Shown: positions 52,463 through 62,052, counted from the first letter of the stretch. The stretch: 64,000 nt of DNA from Streptomyces abyssalis (GCF_001751365.1 NZ_LJGT01000041.1:1233045-1297044); one strand, 5' to 3'. A program made the numbers and translations. Notes: generated by a model from the letters alone, not told the origin.

Positions 52463-53377
52463 CTACGGCGGCGGGGCCGGGGACCGGCCCAGCCCCCGCA
52501 GGGTCACCGCTACCGCCCCCGTCAGCACCACCCAGCTCAGGCACCAGCTGGCCACCACGTCCAGCGGCCAGTGGTAGCCGCGCCACACCAGGCCCGCGCT
52601 GCACGCCAGGGTGAGCAGCGCGGCGGTGGCGGGCAGCGGCCAGTACGGGGGCCGCCGGGCCGTCAGTGAGAAGAGCAGCGCGGCACCGCCGAAAGCGACG
52701 GCCGCCGTGGCGGTGTGGCCCGACGGGTAGTAGTTGGTGCCGCCGGGCGGGCCGGGCCTTCCCAGCCACACCTTGACGAGCGTGACCGCCACACCGGTCA
52801 GCACCAGCGCGAGAGCCGCGCACACCGGCGGCAGCCAGCGGCGCGCGCCTTGCCCCTCGCGCCCGCCGCCCGTCACCACCGCGTACGTCATTGCCGCGGC
52901 GAGCACCGGCAGCGCGACGGCCAAGTTGCCCAGGTCCGCGAAGAGTTCGGCCACGGCGGCGGGCGGGGAGGTGCGCCGCAGCGTGTCGCCCAGCCGTACG
53001 TCCAGCCCGGCGAGGGGCCCGTCGACGGCGACCTGCCAGGTGATGAGGGCGAAGAGCACGCAGCACAGCGCGCAGAGGGTGAAATGAAGAACCGACCGCC
53101 CCGGAACAGGGGGGAGAGTTCCGGAGCGGCCGTATCGACCGGCATTCCGCGCGCCCCGGGGGGTGTGGAGCGAGCGGTCCCCCGATCGGTGAGGAGCGTG
53201 CGCCAGGGCACTACCCGGCCTGTCTTGGGGAGAGACGGGCTCGGGCCGGGAGTCCGGAGTGGAGTTCCGAAGTACCCGGATACCGAAACCGTACGGCAGG
53301 TCAGCGGGGCCGGACAGCCGGATTACGTACCGGCCATCGGCCTCGCACACATTCTTCACGCCGAACGGTTTCCGCAC
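52463..53377 (-). CDS. PAP2 family phosphatase
   Basis: A membrane phosphatase of about 304 residues with six hydrophobic segments. The three PAP2 motifs are recognisable: 'KVWLGRPGPP' (K-x6-R-P), 'YYPSGHTATAAVAF' (P-S-G-H) and 'WRGYHWPLDV' (R-x2-H-x3-D). It dephosphorylates lipid phosphates such as undecaprenyl or phosphatidyl species. The N-terminal 85 residues are not family-like, and GTG 53377, six bases after the gabT stop, is taken as start because of the operon spacing. The 155 bases after its stop contain no gene. Confidence 0.8.
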   Translation of the reverse strand: MRKPFGVKNVCEADGRYVIRLSGPADLPYGFGIRVLRNSTPDSRPEPVSPQDRPGSALAHAPHRSGDRSLHTPRGARNAGRYGRSGTLPPVPGRSVLHFTLCALCCVLFALITWQVAVDGPLAGLDVRLGDTLRRTSPPAAVAELFADLGNLAVALPVLAAAMTYAVVTGGGREGQGARRWLPPVCAALALVLTGVAVTLVKVWLGRPGPPGGTNYYPSGHTATAAVAFGGAALLFSLTARRPPYWPLPATAALLTLACSAGLVWRGYHWPLDVVASWCLSWVVLTGAVAVTLRGLGRSPAPPP

Positions 53378-53383
53378 CGTGCC

Positions 53384-54742
53384 TCACAGACCCGCGAGGG
53401 CGCCTTCCAGCACGTCCAGGCCCTCCTCGAGCAGGTCCTCGCCGATCACCATGGGGGGCAGGAAACGCATCACGTTGCCGTACGTGCCCGTGGTCAGCAC
53501 CAGCAGTCCGTTCTGGTGGCAGGCCTTCGCGAGCGCTGCGGTGACCTGCGGGTCCGGCTCCTTGCCGCCGGGCTTGACGAGCTCGATCGCCAGCATGGCG
53601 CCGCGGCCCCGCACGTCCCCGATGACGTCGTACTGCTCGGCCAGCTTCCGCAGCCGCGGCTTCATGACCTCCTCGATGCGCTTCGCCCTGGCGGGCAGGT
53701 CCAGCTCGCGCATCGTCTCGATGGAGCCGAGTGCGGCGGCGCAGGCCACCGGGTTCCCGCCGTAGGTGCCGCCGAGGCCGCCGACGTGCGGCGCGTCCAT
53801 CATCTCGGCGCGGCCGGTGACCGCCGCCAGCGGCATCCCGCCGGCGATGCCCTTCGCGGTGGTGATCAGGTCCGGGACGATGCCTTCGTCCTCGCAGGCG
53901 AACCACTGGCCCGTACGGCAGAACCCGGACTGGATCTCGTCCGCGACGAAGACGATCCCGTTGTCCTTCGCGAACTGCGCGAGCCGCGGCAGGAAGCCCT
54001 TCGCGGGCTCGATGAAGCCGCCCTCGCCGAGCACCGGCTCGATCAGGATCGCCGCGACGTTCTCCGCGCCGACCTGCTTGCCGATCTGGTCGATGGCCTG
54101 GGCCGCGGCCTCCTCGGCGCAGTTCTCGGGGCCGGTCAGCCAGCGGAACGGGTAGGCGACGGGCACCCGGTAGACCTCGGGGGCGAACGGGCCGAAGCTG
54201 TGCTTGTACGGCATGTTCTTCGAGGTCAGCGCCATCGTGAGGTTCGTACGGCCGTGGTAGCCGTGGTCGAAGACGACGACGGCCTGACGCTTGGTGTACG
54301 CCCGAGCGATCTTGACGGCGTTCTCCACGGCCTCGGCGCCGGAGTTGAACAGCGCGCTCTTCTTGGCGTGGTCGCCGGGGGTGAGCCGGGCGAGCTCCTC
54401 GCAGACCTCCACGTACGGCTCGTACGGCGTCACCATCACACAGGTGTGGGTGTACCGGGCGAGCTGCGCGCTCGCTCGCCGCACCACCGCTTCGGCGCTG
54501 TTGCCGACGCCGGTCACGGCGATTCCGGAACCGAAGTCGATGAAGGAGTTGCCGTCGACGTCCTCGAGGACGCCGCCGCCCGCGCGCTCGGCGAAGACGG
54601 GCATCACGGTGCCGATGCCGTCGGCCACCGCGGCCTGCTTGCGGGCCATCAGCTCCTGGGACTTCGGCCCCGGGACGGAGGTGACGACCCGGCGCTCCTG
54701 GGGGAGGGCAGGGCCACCGGACATTTCCGTCATCGTGCTCAT
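53384..54742 (-). CDS. gabT: 4-aminobutyrate aminotransferase
   Basis: A 452-residue class III PLP aminotransferase that converts GABA to succinate semialdehyde. Motifs: 'ALFNSGAEAVENAVKIAR', 'DHGYHGRTNLTMALTSK', 'IEPVLGEGGFIEPAKGFL', 'FVADEIQSGFCRTG' and the PLP Lys in 'LITTAKGIAGGMPLAA'. ATG 54742 gives the family length. It completes the putrescine–GABA route started by the amine oxidoreductase and aldehyde dehydrogenases. It is divergent from the membrane ATPase gene. Confidence 0.93.
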   Translation of the reverse strand: MSTMTEMSGGPALPQERRVVTSVPGPKSQELMARKQAAVADGIGTVMPVFAERAGGGVLEDVDGNSFIDFGSGIAVTGVGNSAEAVVRRASAQLARYTHTCVMVTPYEPYVEVCEELARLTPGDHAKKSALFNSGAEAVENAVKIARAYTKRQAVVVFDHGYHGRTNLTMALTSKNMPYKHSFGPFAPEVYRVPVAYPFRWLTGPENCAEEAAAQAIDQIGKQVGAENVAAILIEPVLGEGGFIEPAKGFLPRLAQFAKDNGIVFVADEIQSGFCRTGQWFACEDEGIVPDLITTAKGIAGGMPLAAVTGRAEMMDAPHVGGLGGTYGGNPVACAAALGSIETMRELDLPARAKRIEEVMKPRLRKLAEQYDVIGDVRGRGAMLAIELVKPGGKEPDPQVTAALAKACHQNGLLVLTTGTYGNVMRFLPPMVIGEDLLEEGLDVLEGALAGL

Positions 54743-54888
54743 AGCGCTCTCTCTCAGGACGAAGGGGTCTGCACGTCCTTCGCAGGCTAGAGGCCTGGAC
54801 GAGGGCGGCACATGCACCGGTGCGGAGAAGTACCCGTGTCGTGTTGGCCGTCACGGCTATAGGCACGGAGGTCCGGTAACCGGCCGTA

Positions 54889-54901
54889 CGTGACGGTCAC
54901 G
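54889..54901. promoter_or_regulatory. Palindrome between gabT and the membrane ATPase gene
   Basis: CGTGACGGTCACG is a perfect 13-base palindrome around a central G. It sits in the 297-base divergent interval (54743–55039), which has no other gene. A TAGATT hexamer at 54949–54954 could be a –10 element for the rightward gene. The palindrome may be an operator, for example for the downstream PucR regulator. Confidence 0.35.
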
Positions 54902-55039
54902 GCGGCCTGCCGTGCGCCCTCGACGGGTCAACTCCCTCCTCCGGCGGCTAGATTGGGACGGGGGAGCTGGAGCGCAGCGTGCGGGAACCCCGGCCCGGAG
55001 GCCGGGGGAGTCGAGGCCGGGCAAGGGTAGAGGCAGTAC

Positions 55040-57304
55040 ATGGACATGGAGTCTCCGCACCGGGGGCAGCGTGCGGACAGCGCACAGGGTTCGCAGGGGG
55101 AGCAGTCCGGGGCCGCGCTGCCCCGGCAAGGGAGCGCGCACGACCGGGAGGCGCCGGGTCCGCCTCCCGTGGAGCAGGCGCCCCCCGGCTCGCCGGCACG
55201 GCCCCCCAAGCCGGCACACCCGCCGCGGCCGGGCTCCCGGCTCGCCGACTGGCTGCGAGCCCCGCGCCCCGAGGCCGAGCCGGGCATCTGGCGGTACGGC
55301 TACCGGCCGCTGCCACCCCGGGACCCGGACCGGGTCCCCACGCGTCAGCTGCTCGGCGGTGCGCTGGTCTCGTTCCTCATCGCCTGGCTGATCTGGTCGT
55401 TGCTCTACAACGGCTACCTGGGCCGCTACTGGCTGTGGCCGTTGGAGGTCTTGGCTCCAGGGGCGACCTGGAAGCAGGACGGGACTGCAATCGCTGACGT
55501 CGTGGCCCTTATCTATTACGCCCTCATCATCGCCGCCCTCGCCGTCGTCTTCGGACGGCTGGGCCACTGGCCGGAGCTGGCCCGCCGCGCATGGGCACGC
55601 CTCTCCGGCAGGAGCCCCCGACGCCCCGCGAAGGAACGGCACGACGCCGCGGACCCCGCGCCCGTCCCGGCACCGCCTGCGCAGTCCGATCCCGTCGAGT
55701 GGCCGGATCTGCGCGCGCACGGGGCCGGACGCGCCGCCGACATGCTCGCCTCCGAAGTGCGCGACGGCCGCATGAACGACGTCGACCACGCCCGCATCCG
55801 CCGGGCCTGGGAGTCCGTACGTACGCGGCCGGGCCGGCTCTCCGCCTTCGTCGAGACCGTCCTCGCGAACGGGGCGGGAGCCTGCGTGCATCCGTCGGGC
55901 CGCCGTGACCTCCCACAAGGCCGGTCCGCCCGGCATGACCTGAGCGTGGGTCAGGTCCGCATCGGTACCGCCGCGGACAGCGAGCGGAATCCGCTGGGCT
56001 ACCGCGGCGCCGGCGTGGCCCTGGAGCCGTCGCTGCTGGGCACCTCGGCGCTCGCCGTCGGGCCGCCCGGCTCGGGGAAGACCACGCGCCTCGCGCGTCC
56101 CGTGGCCGAGTCCCTCTGTCTGCAGGCACTCGCCGGGCAGGCCGCCGTCGTGGCGGTGACGGCACACGGTGAACGGCTCGCGCCTGACGAGTCCTTCGAC
56201 GTCGTGGTGCGGATCGGCCACCCCGGCTCCTCGCACGACCTGGACCTCTACGGCGGTACGGACGACCCCGACGAGGCCGCCGGCATGCTCGCGGAAGCGC
56301 TCGTCGGAGACCTGACCGAGGCGCTCCCCGGCGGCGACAGCCGCCGCGCCGCGACGGCGCTGGCACAGCTCATCGGCCCCTTCCGCGCGGTGCACGGCCG
56401 CTTCCCCGCCGTACCGGAGCTGCGTGAGCTGCTGGACGGCTCCGACTCGGCGTTCGACGGGCTGCGCACGGCTCTCGACGACGCCGGGCTGGCGGCTCAG
56501 CTTCGCGAACTGGAGGCGTACGGACGGCAGTCGGGCCGCGCCGGCGACGCCCCGGCGCTTCTCGCGGACCGCATCGCGCTGCTGGACAGGCCCGCGTTCT
56601 CCGGCTTCTTCGTGCCTGCGGGCGCGGACGGCCCGTCAGGCGACGGCAGCGCCGGAGCGCCGTCGCCCCGGCCGTTCTCGCTGCGCGCCTTGGAGAAGCC
56701 GCTCCGTGTCCGCATCGATCTGCCCGAGCGGGGCCATGCGGAGGCGTCGCGGATCCTCGCGCGGCTGGTGCTGGCCCAGTTCACCGAGTGCGCGGCCGCA
56801 CGCGAGGACCAGTCGCTCTTCGCCGGCCTCGTCCTCGACGACGCGGCCCAGACCGTCACCCCGCAGGCACTGCGCGGCCTGCAGCGGGTCCGCTCCGCGC
56901 ACGGCGGCGTCCTGCTCACGCTGCGGGCGCTGGACGACGTACCGGCGCAGCTGCGCGGCCCCCTGCTGGGCGCCGTCGGCTGCCGGATGGTGTGCGCGGG
57001 CGTGACCCCGTGGGACGCCGAGCACTTCGCGGAGGTCTGGGGCACCGAGTGGGTCGAGACCCGCGACGTGACCAACCGCCAGCTCGTCTCCGACGAACCG
57101 CTCACCAAGGTGGTGCACGCGGTGCGCAGGCTCGCCACGGGCAGGCACGTCACCGCCGAGTCCGTGACGGTGCGGACGGTCCAGCGCGAGCGCTGGTCCG
57201 CCTCCGACCTCGCCAACGATCTGCCGCCCGGACACGCTGTGTTGTCGCTGACCACGGTCCGTGGGAAGCGGACGCCGCCGATCCTGGCGGAGCTGGGCGA
57301 GTGA
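55040..57304 (+). CDS. Membrane-anchored ATPase (VirD4/TraG-like P-loop protein)
   Basis: A 754-residue protein. A Pro/Gln-rich cytoplasmic N-terminus is followed by two membrane helices ('LLGGALVSFLIAWLIWSLLY', 'VVALIYYALIIAALAVVFG'). A large P-loop domain then shows Walker A 'AVGPPGSGKTTRLARPV' and a Walker-B-like 'FAGLVLDDAAQ'. The layout resembles conjugative coupling proteins and FtsK-like translocases, but no relaxase or other transfer gene is near. ATG 55040 lies 66 bases before the first recognised domain. Streptomycetes conserve such a gene next to gabT; function unknown. Confidence 0.75.
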   Translation: MDMESPHRGQRADSAQGSQGEQSGAALPRQGSAHDREAPGPPPVEQAPPGSPARPPKPAHPPRPGSRLADWLRAPRPEAEPGIWRYGYRPLPPRDPDRVPTRQLLGGALVSFLIAWLIWSLLYNGYLGRYWLWPLEVLAPGATWKQDGTAIADVVALIYYALIIAALAVVFGRLGHWPELARRAWARLSGRSPRRPAKERHDAADPAPVPAPPAQSDPVEWPDLRAHGAGRAADMLASEVRDGRMNDVDHARIRRAWESVRTRPGRLSAFVETVLANGAGACVHPSGRRDLPQGRSARHDLSVGQVRIGTAADSERNPLGYRGAGVALEPSLLGTSALAVGPPGSGKTTRLARPVAESLCLQALAGQAAVVAVTAHGERLAPDESFDVVVRIGHPGSSHDLDLYGGTDDPDEAAGMLAEALVGDLTEALPGGDSRRAATALAQLIGPFRAVHGRFPAVPELRELLDGSDSAFDGLRTALDDAGLAAQLRELEAYGRQSGRAGDAPALLADRIALLDRPAFSGFFVPAGADGPSGDGSAGAPSPRPFSLRALEKPLRVRIDLPERGHAEASRILARLVLAQFTECAAAREDQSLFAGLVLDDAAQTVTPQALRGLQRVRSAHGGVLLTLRALDDVPAQLRGPLLGAVGCRMVCAGVTPWDAEHFAEVWGTEWVETRDVTNRQLVSDEPLTKVVHAVRRLATGRHVTAESVTVRTVQRERWSASDLANDLPPGHAVLSLTTVRGKRTPPILAELGE

Positions 57305-57365
57305 GCGGGGGAATGGTTCCGGGAATGACCGAAATGAGCCGGGCGCCTGTACGGTGAGGCTTGTT

Positions 57366-59171
57366 ATGCCACCCACTCTCGCCTCGCTCGTACAGCACTC
57401 CTCACTCAGGCTGGCCGTGCTCACAGGGCAGGACAGGCTGGACACCGATGTGCGCTGGGCGCACGCGAGCGAGCTGGCGGACCCGACTCCGTATCTGGAC
57501 GGCGGCGAACTGCTGCTCGTCACGGCCCTGAAGCTGGACGCCGAGGACCCGGAGGCCATGCGTGCCTACGTGGGCCGGCTGACCGACAAGGGCGTGGTCG
57601 GACTGGGCTTCGCCGCGGGGGTCAACTACGAGAAGGTGCCTGACGCCCTCGTCGAGGCGTGCCGCGAGGCCGGGCTGCCCCTGCTCGAAGTGCCGCGCCG
57701 TACGCCGTTCATCGCCATCAGCAAGGCGGTCTCCGCCGCCATAGCCGCCGAGCAGTACCGCACCGTCACTGCCGGTTTCGAGGCGCAGCGCGAGATGACC
57801 CGGGCGGCCCTGTCGCAGGAGGGCCCAGCGGCCCTGCTCACCAAACTCGCCTCGGAGGTGGCCGGTTGGGCGGCGTTGTACGACGCCTCCGGCGCCATGG
57901 TCGCCACCGCGCCGGCGTGGGCCGTGCGGCGGGCCGCCCGCTTCGTCGCGGACGCCGAGCGGCTGCGTGACCGTCCGGCACCGGCCAGTGCCGTGGTCAG
58001 CGGATCGGACGCAGGTGACGACCGCGTCGAGCTCCAGTCGGTCGGCAGCGGGCGGCGCGCGAAGGCCGTGCTCGCGGTCGGTACGGCAGCTCCGCTCGGC
58101 ACGGCCGAGCGCTATGCCGTGCACTCGGCGATCGCGCTGCTGACTCTGACGATGGAGCGGTCGAGGGCGCTTCAGGAGGCCGAACAGCGCCTCGGCGCAG
58201 CGGTGATGAGAATGCTGCTCTCCGGCGAGGCCGACCACGCGCGTGCCGTCGCCGGACGCCTGTACGGCGGGCTGCTGGACGCTCCGATGCGCGTCCTGGT
58301 GGCCGAGCCGGCGACCGGTCCCTCGTCACGTGGGCGTGCGAACGGGCAGGCGGGGCAGGCCGTTCAGGCCGCCGCCCCGGTGAACGGACGCGGCCCGGCG
58401 GGCGGCGGCTCCGGCACGGCGTCCGGGGGAGGCGCGGCGGGCGGCAACCTGCCGGTCGTGACGGTCACGGAGGCCTCGGACGTGCCGGTGCCGGTCCCGG
58501 ACGGCCTCGCCGAGGATCTGCCCGGGCCGCTCGAACAGCTCGCCGACCTCGTCGAGACAGCCGCCGCGCGCAACGGCGAGGCGGTCCTCGTCGTGCCGGA
58601 CGGCAGCCGTCTCGTCGTGCTCGCCTCCGACGGCGGTGCCGCGGTCGCGGCGTGCGCGCAGTACGCGTCGGCCTGTGCCGAGGCGGTGGCGGCCGCCGGC
58701 CCCGGCGTCTCCGGCCAGGCGGGCGGCGCTCCGTCGTCATCCGTCCCCGAGGAGGCCCTCGTCATCGGGGTCTCGGCGCCGGCCGGGCTCGCGGCGGCCG
58801 CCGTCGCCTTCAAGCAGGCCGACCAGGCGCTGTCGGTCGCGCGCCGCCGCGGTGCTCCGCTCGTCGAGCACGAGGACGTGGCCGCGGGCTCGGTGCTGCC
58901 GCTCCTCGCAGACGACGCCGTACGGGCCTTCGCCGACGGTCTGCTGCGTTCGCTCCGCGATCACGACGCGCACGGCAGGGGCGATCTCGTCGCGTCGCTG
59001 CGTGCCTGGCTCTCGCGGCACGGCCAGTGGGACGCGGCCGCAGCCGACCTGGGCGTGCACCGGCACACGCTGCGTTACCGGATGCGCCGCGTCGAGGAGA
59101 TCCTCGGGCGCTCCCTGGACGATCCGGACGTACGCATGGAGCTGTGGCTGGCCCTGAAGGCGACAGGCTGA
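57366..59171 (+). CDS. PucR family transcriptional regulator
   Basis: A 601-residue PucR-type regulator. The N-terminal domain ('DVRWAHASELADPTPYLDGG', 'LLEVPRRTPFIAISKAVSAA') is related to the PucR protein at 36115. A Gly/Ala-rich insertion occupies about residues 320–365, and the C-terminal helix-turn-helix reads 'ASLRAWLSRHGQWDAAAAD' and 'GVHRHTLRYRMRRVEEILG'. ATG 57366 follows GGTGAGG. It lies between gabT/ATPase and the third aldehyde dehydrogenase, which it probably controls in response to GABA or another amine. Confidence 0.9.
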   Translation: MPPTLASLVQHSSLRLAVLTGQDRLDTDVRWAHASELADPTPYLDGGELLLVTALKLDAEDPEAMRAYVGRLTDKGVVGLGFAAGVNYEKVPDALVEACREAGLPLLEVPRRTPFIAISKAVSAAIAAEQYRTVTAGFEAQREMTRAALSQEGPAALLTKLASEVAGWAALYDASGAMVATAPAWAVRRAARFVADAERLRDRPAPASAVVSGSDAGDDRVELQSVGSGRRAKAVLAVGTAAPLGTAERYAVHSAIALLTLTMERSRALQEAEQRLGAAVMRMLLSGEADHARAVAGRLYGGLLDAPMRVLVAEPATGPSSRGRANGQAGQAVQAAAPVNGRGPAGGGSGTASGGGAAGGNLPVVTVTEASDVPVPVPDGLAEDLPGPLEQLADLVETAAARNGEAVLVVPDGSRLVVLASDGGAAVAACAQYASACAEAVAAAGPGVSGQAGGAPSSSVPEEALVIGVSAPAGLAAAAVAFKQADQALSVARRRGAPLVEHEDVAAGSVLPLLADDAVRAFADGLLRSLRDHDAHGRGDLVASLRAWLSRHGQWDAAAADLGVHRHTLRYRMRRVEEILGRSLDDPDVRMELWLALKATG

Positions 59172-59303
59172 CGGGCACCGGCGCGGAACGGGGCAGCGTC
59201 ACCGCCCGGGTCTCCATGCCAAACCGGTGTGTGCCGAGCGGTGACTGCTACGCGCCGGACAAGAAACCCGGGTCTTCGCAGGCCCTACCGTTGGCAGAAG
59301 AGC

Positions 59304-59350
59304 CGACGAGTGCGGCCCGGCACCAGTTGCGGCCGTCACGGCACTCGTCG
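59304..59350. promoter_or_regulatory. Inverted repeat in the leader of the third aldehyde dehydrogenase
   Basis: Perfect ten-base arms CGACGAGTGC (59304–59313) and GCACTCGTCG (59341–59350) with a 27-base spacer, in the 241-base interval between the PucR gene and the aldehyde dehydrogenase. It could be the PucR operator, a leader hairpin or a terminator for the PucR gene. Confidence 0.5.
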
Positions 59351-59412
59351 TCTCTCGCGCGTCATCTCCCGTGCATTCATTCATCCCGCGAATTCCGAAG
59401 GGCGGCTCCGCA

Positions 59413-60867
59413 GTGACGACAGCGACTTCCCCGCACGCGTTCTGGCTCGCCGGCCGTGAGGCCACCGGCGACGCCACGCTCGATGTCACCTCGCCCTGGG
59501 ACGGACGGCTCGTCGGAAGCATCAGCCTTCCCACCGCGGCCCAGGTCGAGGAGGCCGTGGCCGCCGCTGCCGCCGTCGCGGACGAGTTCTCCGCGACCCC
59601 CGCGCACGTACGCGCCGCAGCCCTCGACCACGTCACGAACCGCGTGCGCGAGCGCTCCGAGGAGATCGCCGCGCTGATCTCGGCGGAGAACGGCAAGCCC
59701 ATGAAGTGGGCGCGCGGCGAGGTCGGCCGCTGCGTCTCCGTCTTCCGCTGGGCGGCCGACGAGGCCCGCCGCTTCAACGGCGGCGAGGCGCAGCGGCTGG
59801 ACTCCGACGCCGGCGGCACGGGACGTCTGGCCTACACCCGGCGCTTCCCGTACGGACCGGTGCTCGGCATCGCGCCCTTCAACTTCCCGCTCAACCTGTG
59901 TGCCCACAAGGTCGCGCCGGCGCTCGCCGTCGGCACTCCGATCATCCTCAAGCCCGCACCGGCCACGCCCCTGTCGGGGCTGCTGATCGGTGAGCTGCTC
60001 GCGGAGACGGACCTTCCGGCGGGCTCGTGGTCCGTGCTTCCCGTGCCGAACGACCGGATGCCCGGGCTGGTCCAGGACGAGCGGCTGCCGATCATCTCCT
60101 TCACCGGTTCCGCGCCCGTCGGCTGGTCCATCCTCGACTCGGCCCCGCGCAAGCGCGTCACGCTGGAGCTCGGCGGCAACGGCGCCGCGGTCGTGCTGGG
60201 CGACTTCTCCTCCGAGGAGGACCTGGACTGGGCGGCCCAGCGAATCGCCACCTTCTCCAACTACCAGGGCGGCCAGTCCTGCATCTCCGTACAGCGCGTC
60301 ATCGCCGACTCCTCCGTCTACGACCGGCTGGTGCCCAAGGTCGTCACCGCGATCGAGGCACTGCGCACCGGTGACCCGTCCGACCCGGCCACCGACGTCG
60401 GACCGCTGGTGAGCGAGGACGCCGCCAAGCGCGTCGAATCCTGGGTCGAGGAGGCCGTCTCGCGCGGAGCGAAGCTCCTCACGGGTGGCGAGCGCGAGGG
60501 CGCCACGTACGCGCCGACGGTGCTGGAGAACGTCCCCGCGGACACCCAGATCGGCTGCGAGGAGGTCTTCGGGCCGGTCATGTCGCTCACGAAGGTCGAC
60601 AGCGAGGAGGAGGCCTTCGCGGTGGCCAACGACTCCAAGTACGGCCTCCAGGCAGGCCTGTTCACGCACGACATCCAGGCCGCGTTCCGTGCCCACCGTG
60701 CGCTGGAGATGGGCGGCGTCATCGTCGGCGACGTCCCGTCCTACCGCGCCGACCAGATGCCCTACGGCGGCGCGAAGCAGTCGGGCGTGGGCCGCGAGGG
60801 CGTCCGCTTCGCGATGGAGGACTACACCTACGAGCGCGTGATGGTGCTGACGGGCCTGGAGCTGTAG
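59413..60867 (+). CDS. Aldehyde dehydrogenase (succinate-semialdehyde type, tentative)
   Basis: A 484-residue aldehyde dehydrogenase with the catalytic Glu in 'LELGGNGAAVVLGD' and the catalytic Cys (about 290) in 'GGQSCISVQR'. It differs from the two aminobutyraldehyde dehydrogenase paralogs in the Cys context and in 'IAPFNFPLNLCAHKVAPALA', closer to semialdehyde or aldehyde-to-acid dehydrogenases. Next to gabT it would naturally oxidise succinate semialdehyde to succinate. GTG 59413 has GAAGGG ten bases upstream; an extension from 59371 is less likely. Confidence 0.85.
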   Translation: MTTATSPHAFWLAGREATGDATLDVTSPWDGRLVGSISLPTAAQVEEAVAAAAAVADEFSATPAHVRAAALDHVTNRVRERSEEIAALISAENGKPMKWARGEVGRCVSVFRWAADEARRFNGGEAQRLDSDAGGTGRLAYTRRFPYGPVLGIAPFNFPLNLCAHKVAPALAVGTPIILKPAPATPLSGLLIGELLAETDLPAGSWSVLPVPNDRMPGLVQDERLPIISFTGSAPVGWSILDSAPRKRVTLELGGNGAAVVLGDFSSEEDLDWAAQRIATFSNYQGGQSCISVQRVIADSSVYDRLVPKVVTAIEALRTGDPSDPATDVGPLVSEDAAKRVESWVEEAVSRGAKLLTGGEREGATYAPTVLENVPADTQIGCEEVFGPVMSLTKVDSEEEAFAVANDSKYGLQAGLFTHDIQAAFRAHRALEMGGVIVGDVPSYRADQMPYGGAKQSGVGREGVRFAMEDYTYERVMVLTGLEL

Positions 60868-61082
60868 CGGGCTCCCGCGCGTCCGCAATCGCCGGGACAT
60901 GAGGGCGGTCGCCGTGGCTCGCGACGCGTGCCGCGGCGACCGCCCGTGCTGCCGCTCCCGCCCGGATGCCGGCGAGGTCCCCGGCGAAGACGACCGTCCG
61001 ACCGGTCCGTTCGTTCCGCGGGTGCACCATGCCGGCGCCCGTCAGGGGCAGTTGGCCCGGTCACCGGAGAGAGTGAGCAGAG

Positions 61083-61848
61083 TTGTTCGTCTTCGCACAC
61101 CTCAGCGACGTGCACATCGGGCAGGACCGCGGTGACGGGGGCGTCCGCGCGCGGGAGCGCGCGGAGCGAGTGCTGCGCTACCTGGACGCGCTGCCCGGCG
61201 AGCTGGACGCGGTGATCCTCACCGGCGACGTCACCGACCACGGCACACCCCAGGAGTACGAGGAGGCCGCGAAGCTGCTCGGCGCCTCCCGGCACACGCC
61301 GCTGCACTGCCCCGGCAACCACGACGTACGCGGCCCCTACAGGCACGCGCTGCTCGGCGGCGACCCCTCCGACCACTCACCGGTCAACCAGCTCCACGTA
61401 CTGCCCGGCGCCACCTTCGCGATGTGCGACAGCAGCATCCCGGGCCGGGGCGAGGGACGGCTGGACGACGCGACCCTCGCGTGGCTCGACGCCGCACTGG
61501 CCGGTGCGCCACGGGACAGGCCCTGCTTCGTCTGCTTTCACCATCCGCCGCTGCCGCTGCACGGCCAGTACGTCGACCCCATCCGGCAGTTCGGGGAGGA
61601 CCGGCTCGCGGCCGTACTGGACGGGCACGCACGTGACGGCGCTGCTTTGCGGCCACAGCCACACACCTGCCGTCACGTCCTTCGCCGGCCTGCCGCTCGT
61701 CGCCGCCCCCGGAGTGGTCTCCACCCTGAAGATGCCGTGGGAGGGCGAGCAGGACGGGCCGATCGACTACGCCCTGCCGCCGATGCTCGCGTTCCACGTC
61801 CACGACGACGAGGGCCGCCTGACGACCCACTTCCGCGCGGTCCCCTGA
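61083..61848 (+). pseudogene. Calcineurin-like metallophosphoesterase, frameshifted
   Basis: A CpdA/Icc-type phosphodiesterase. Metal-binding motifs in order: 'AHLSDVHIGQD', 'VILTGDVTDHG', 'HCPGNHDVRG' and 'FVCFHHPPLP' in one frame, then 'CGHSHTPAV' (G-H-x-H) and the family C-terminus 'VAPGVVSTLKMPW…HFRAVP' in the next frame. The shift falls near 61620–61630, so the first frame runs on to 62060 with meaningless sequence. The start is TTG 61083. Either the gene is inactivated or the base call is wrong. The hairpin at about 61851–61870 would end the transcript. Confidence 0.85.
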
Positions 61849-62052
61849 GCCGGGGGCGGCCGCCGCCCCGAGTGCGCGGAGGAGCGCGCACGCCGGGCGA
61901 TCCCGCCCGCGCCGCGAACCTCGTGCCCGGACCCTGGTACGCATCGGATGAATCGGGTACATACGAGCGAGTAGCACCGGCCGGTAGTGCGCGGCGTCAC
62001 AGGGCGCCGCACGGCCCGACTGCTGATGGCCCTGTACCTACCACGCGGCGGG

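Noticed and set aside
52715..54790. A 691-codon open frame on the plus strand
   Set aside because: Antisense to the PAP2 and gabT genes, both of which have intact catalytic motifs.
55040..57304. The P-loop membrane protein as part of the integrative element's transfer system
   Set aside because: It lies over 30 kb away, has host-like composition and is flanked by conserved host genes.
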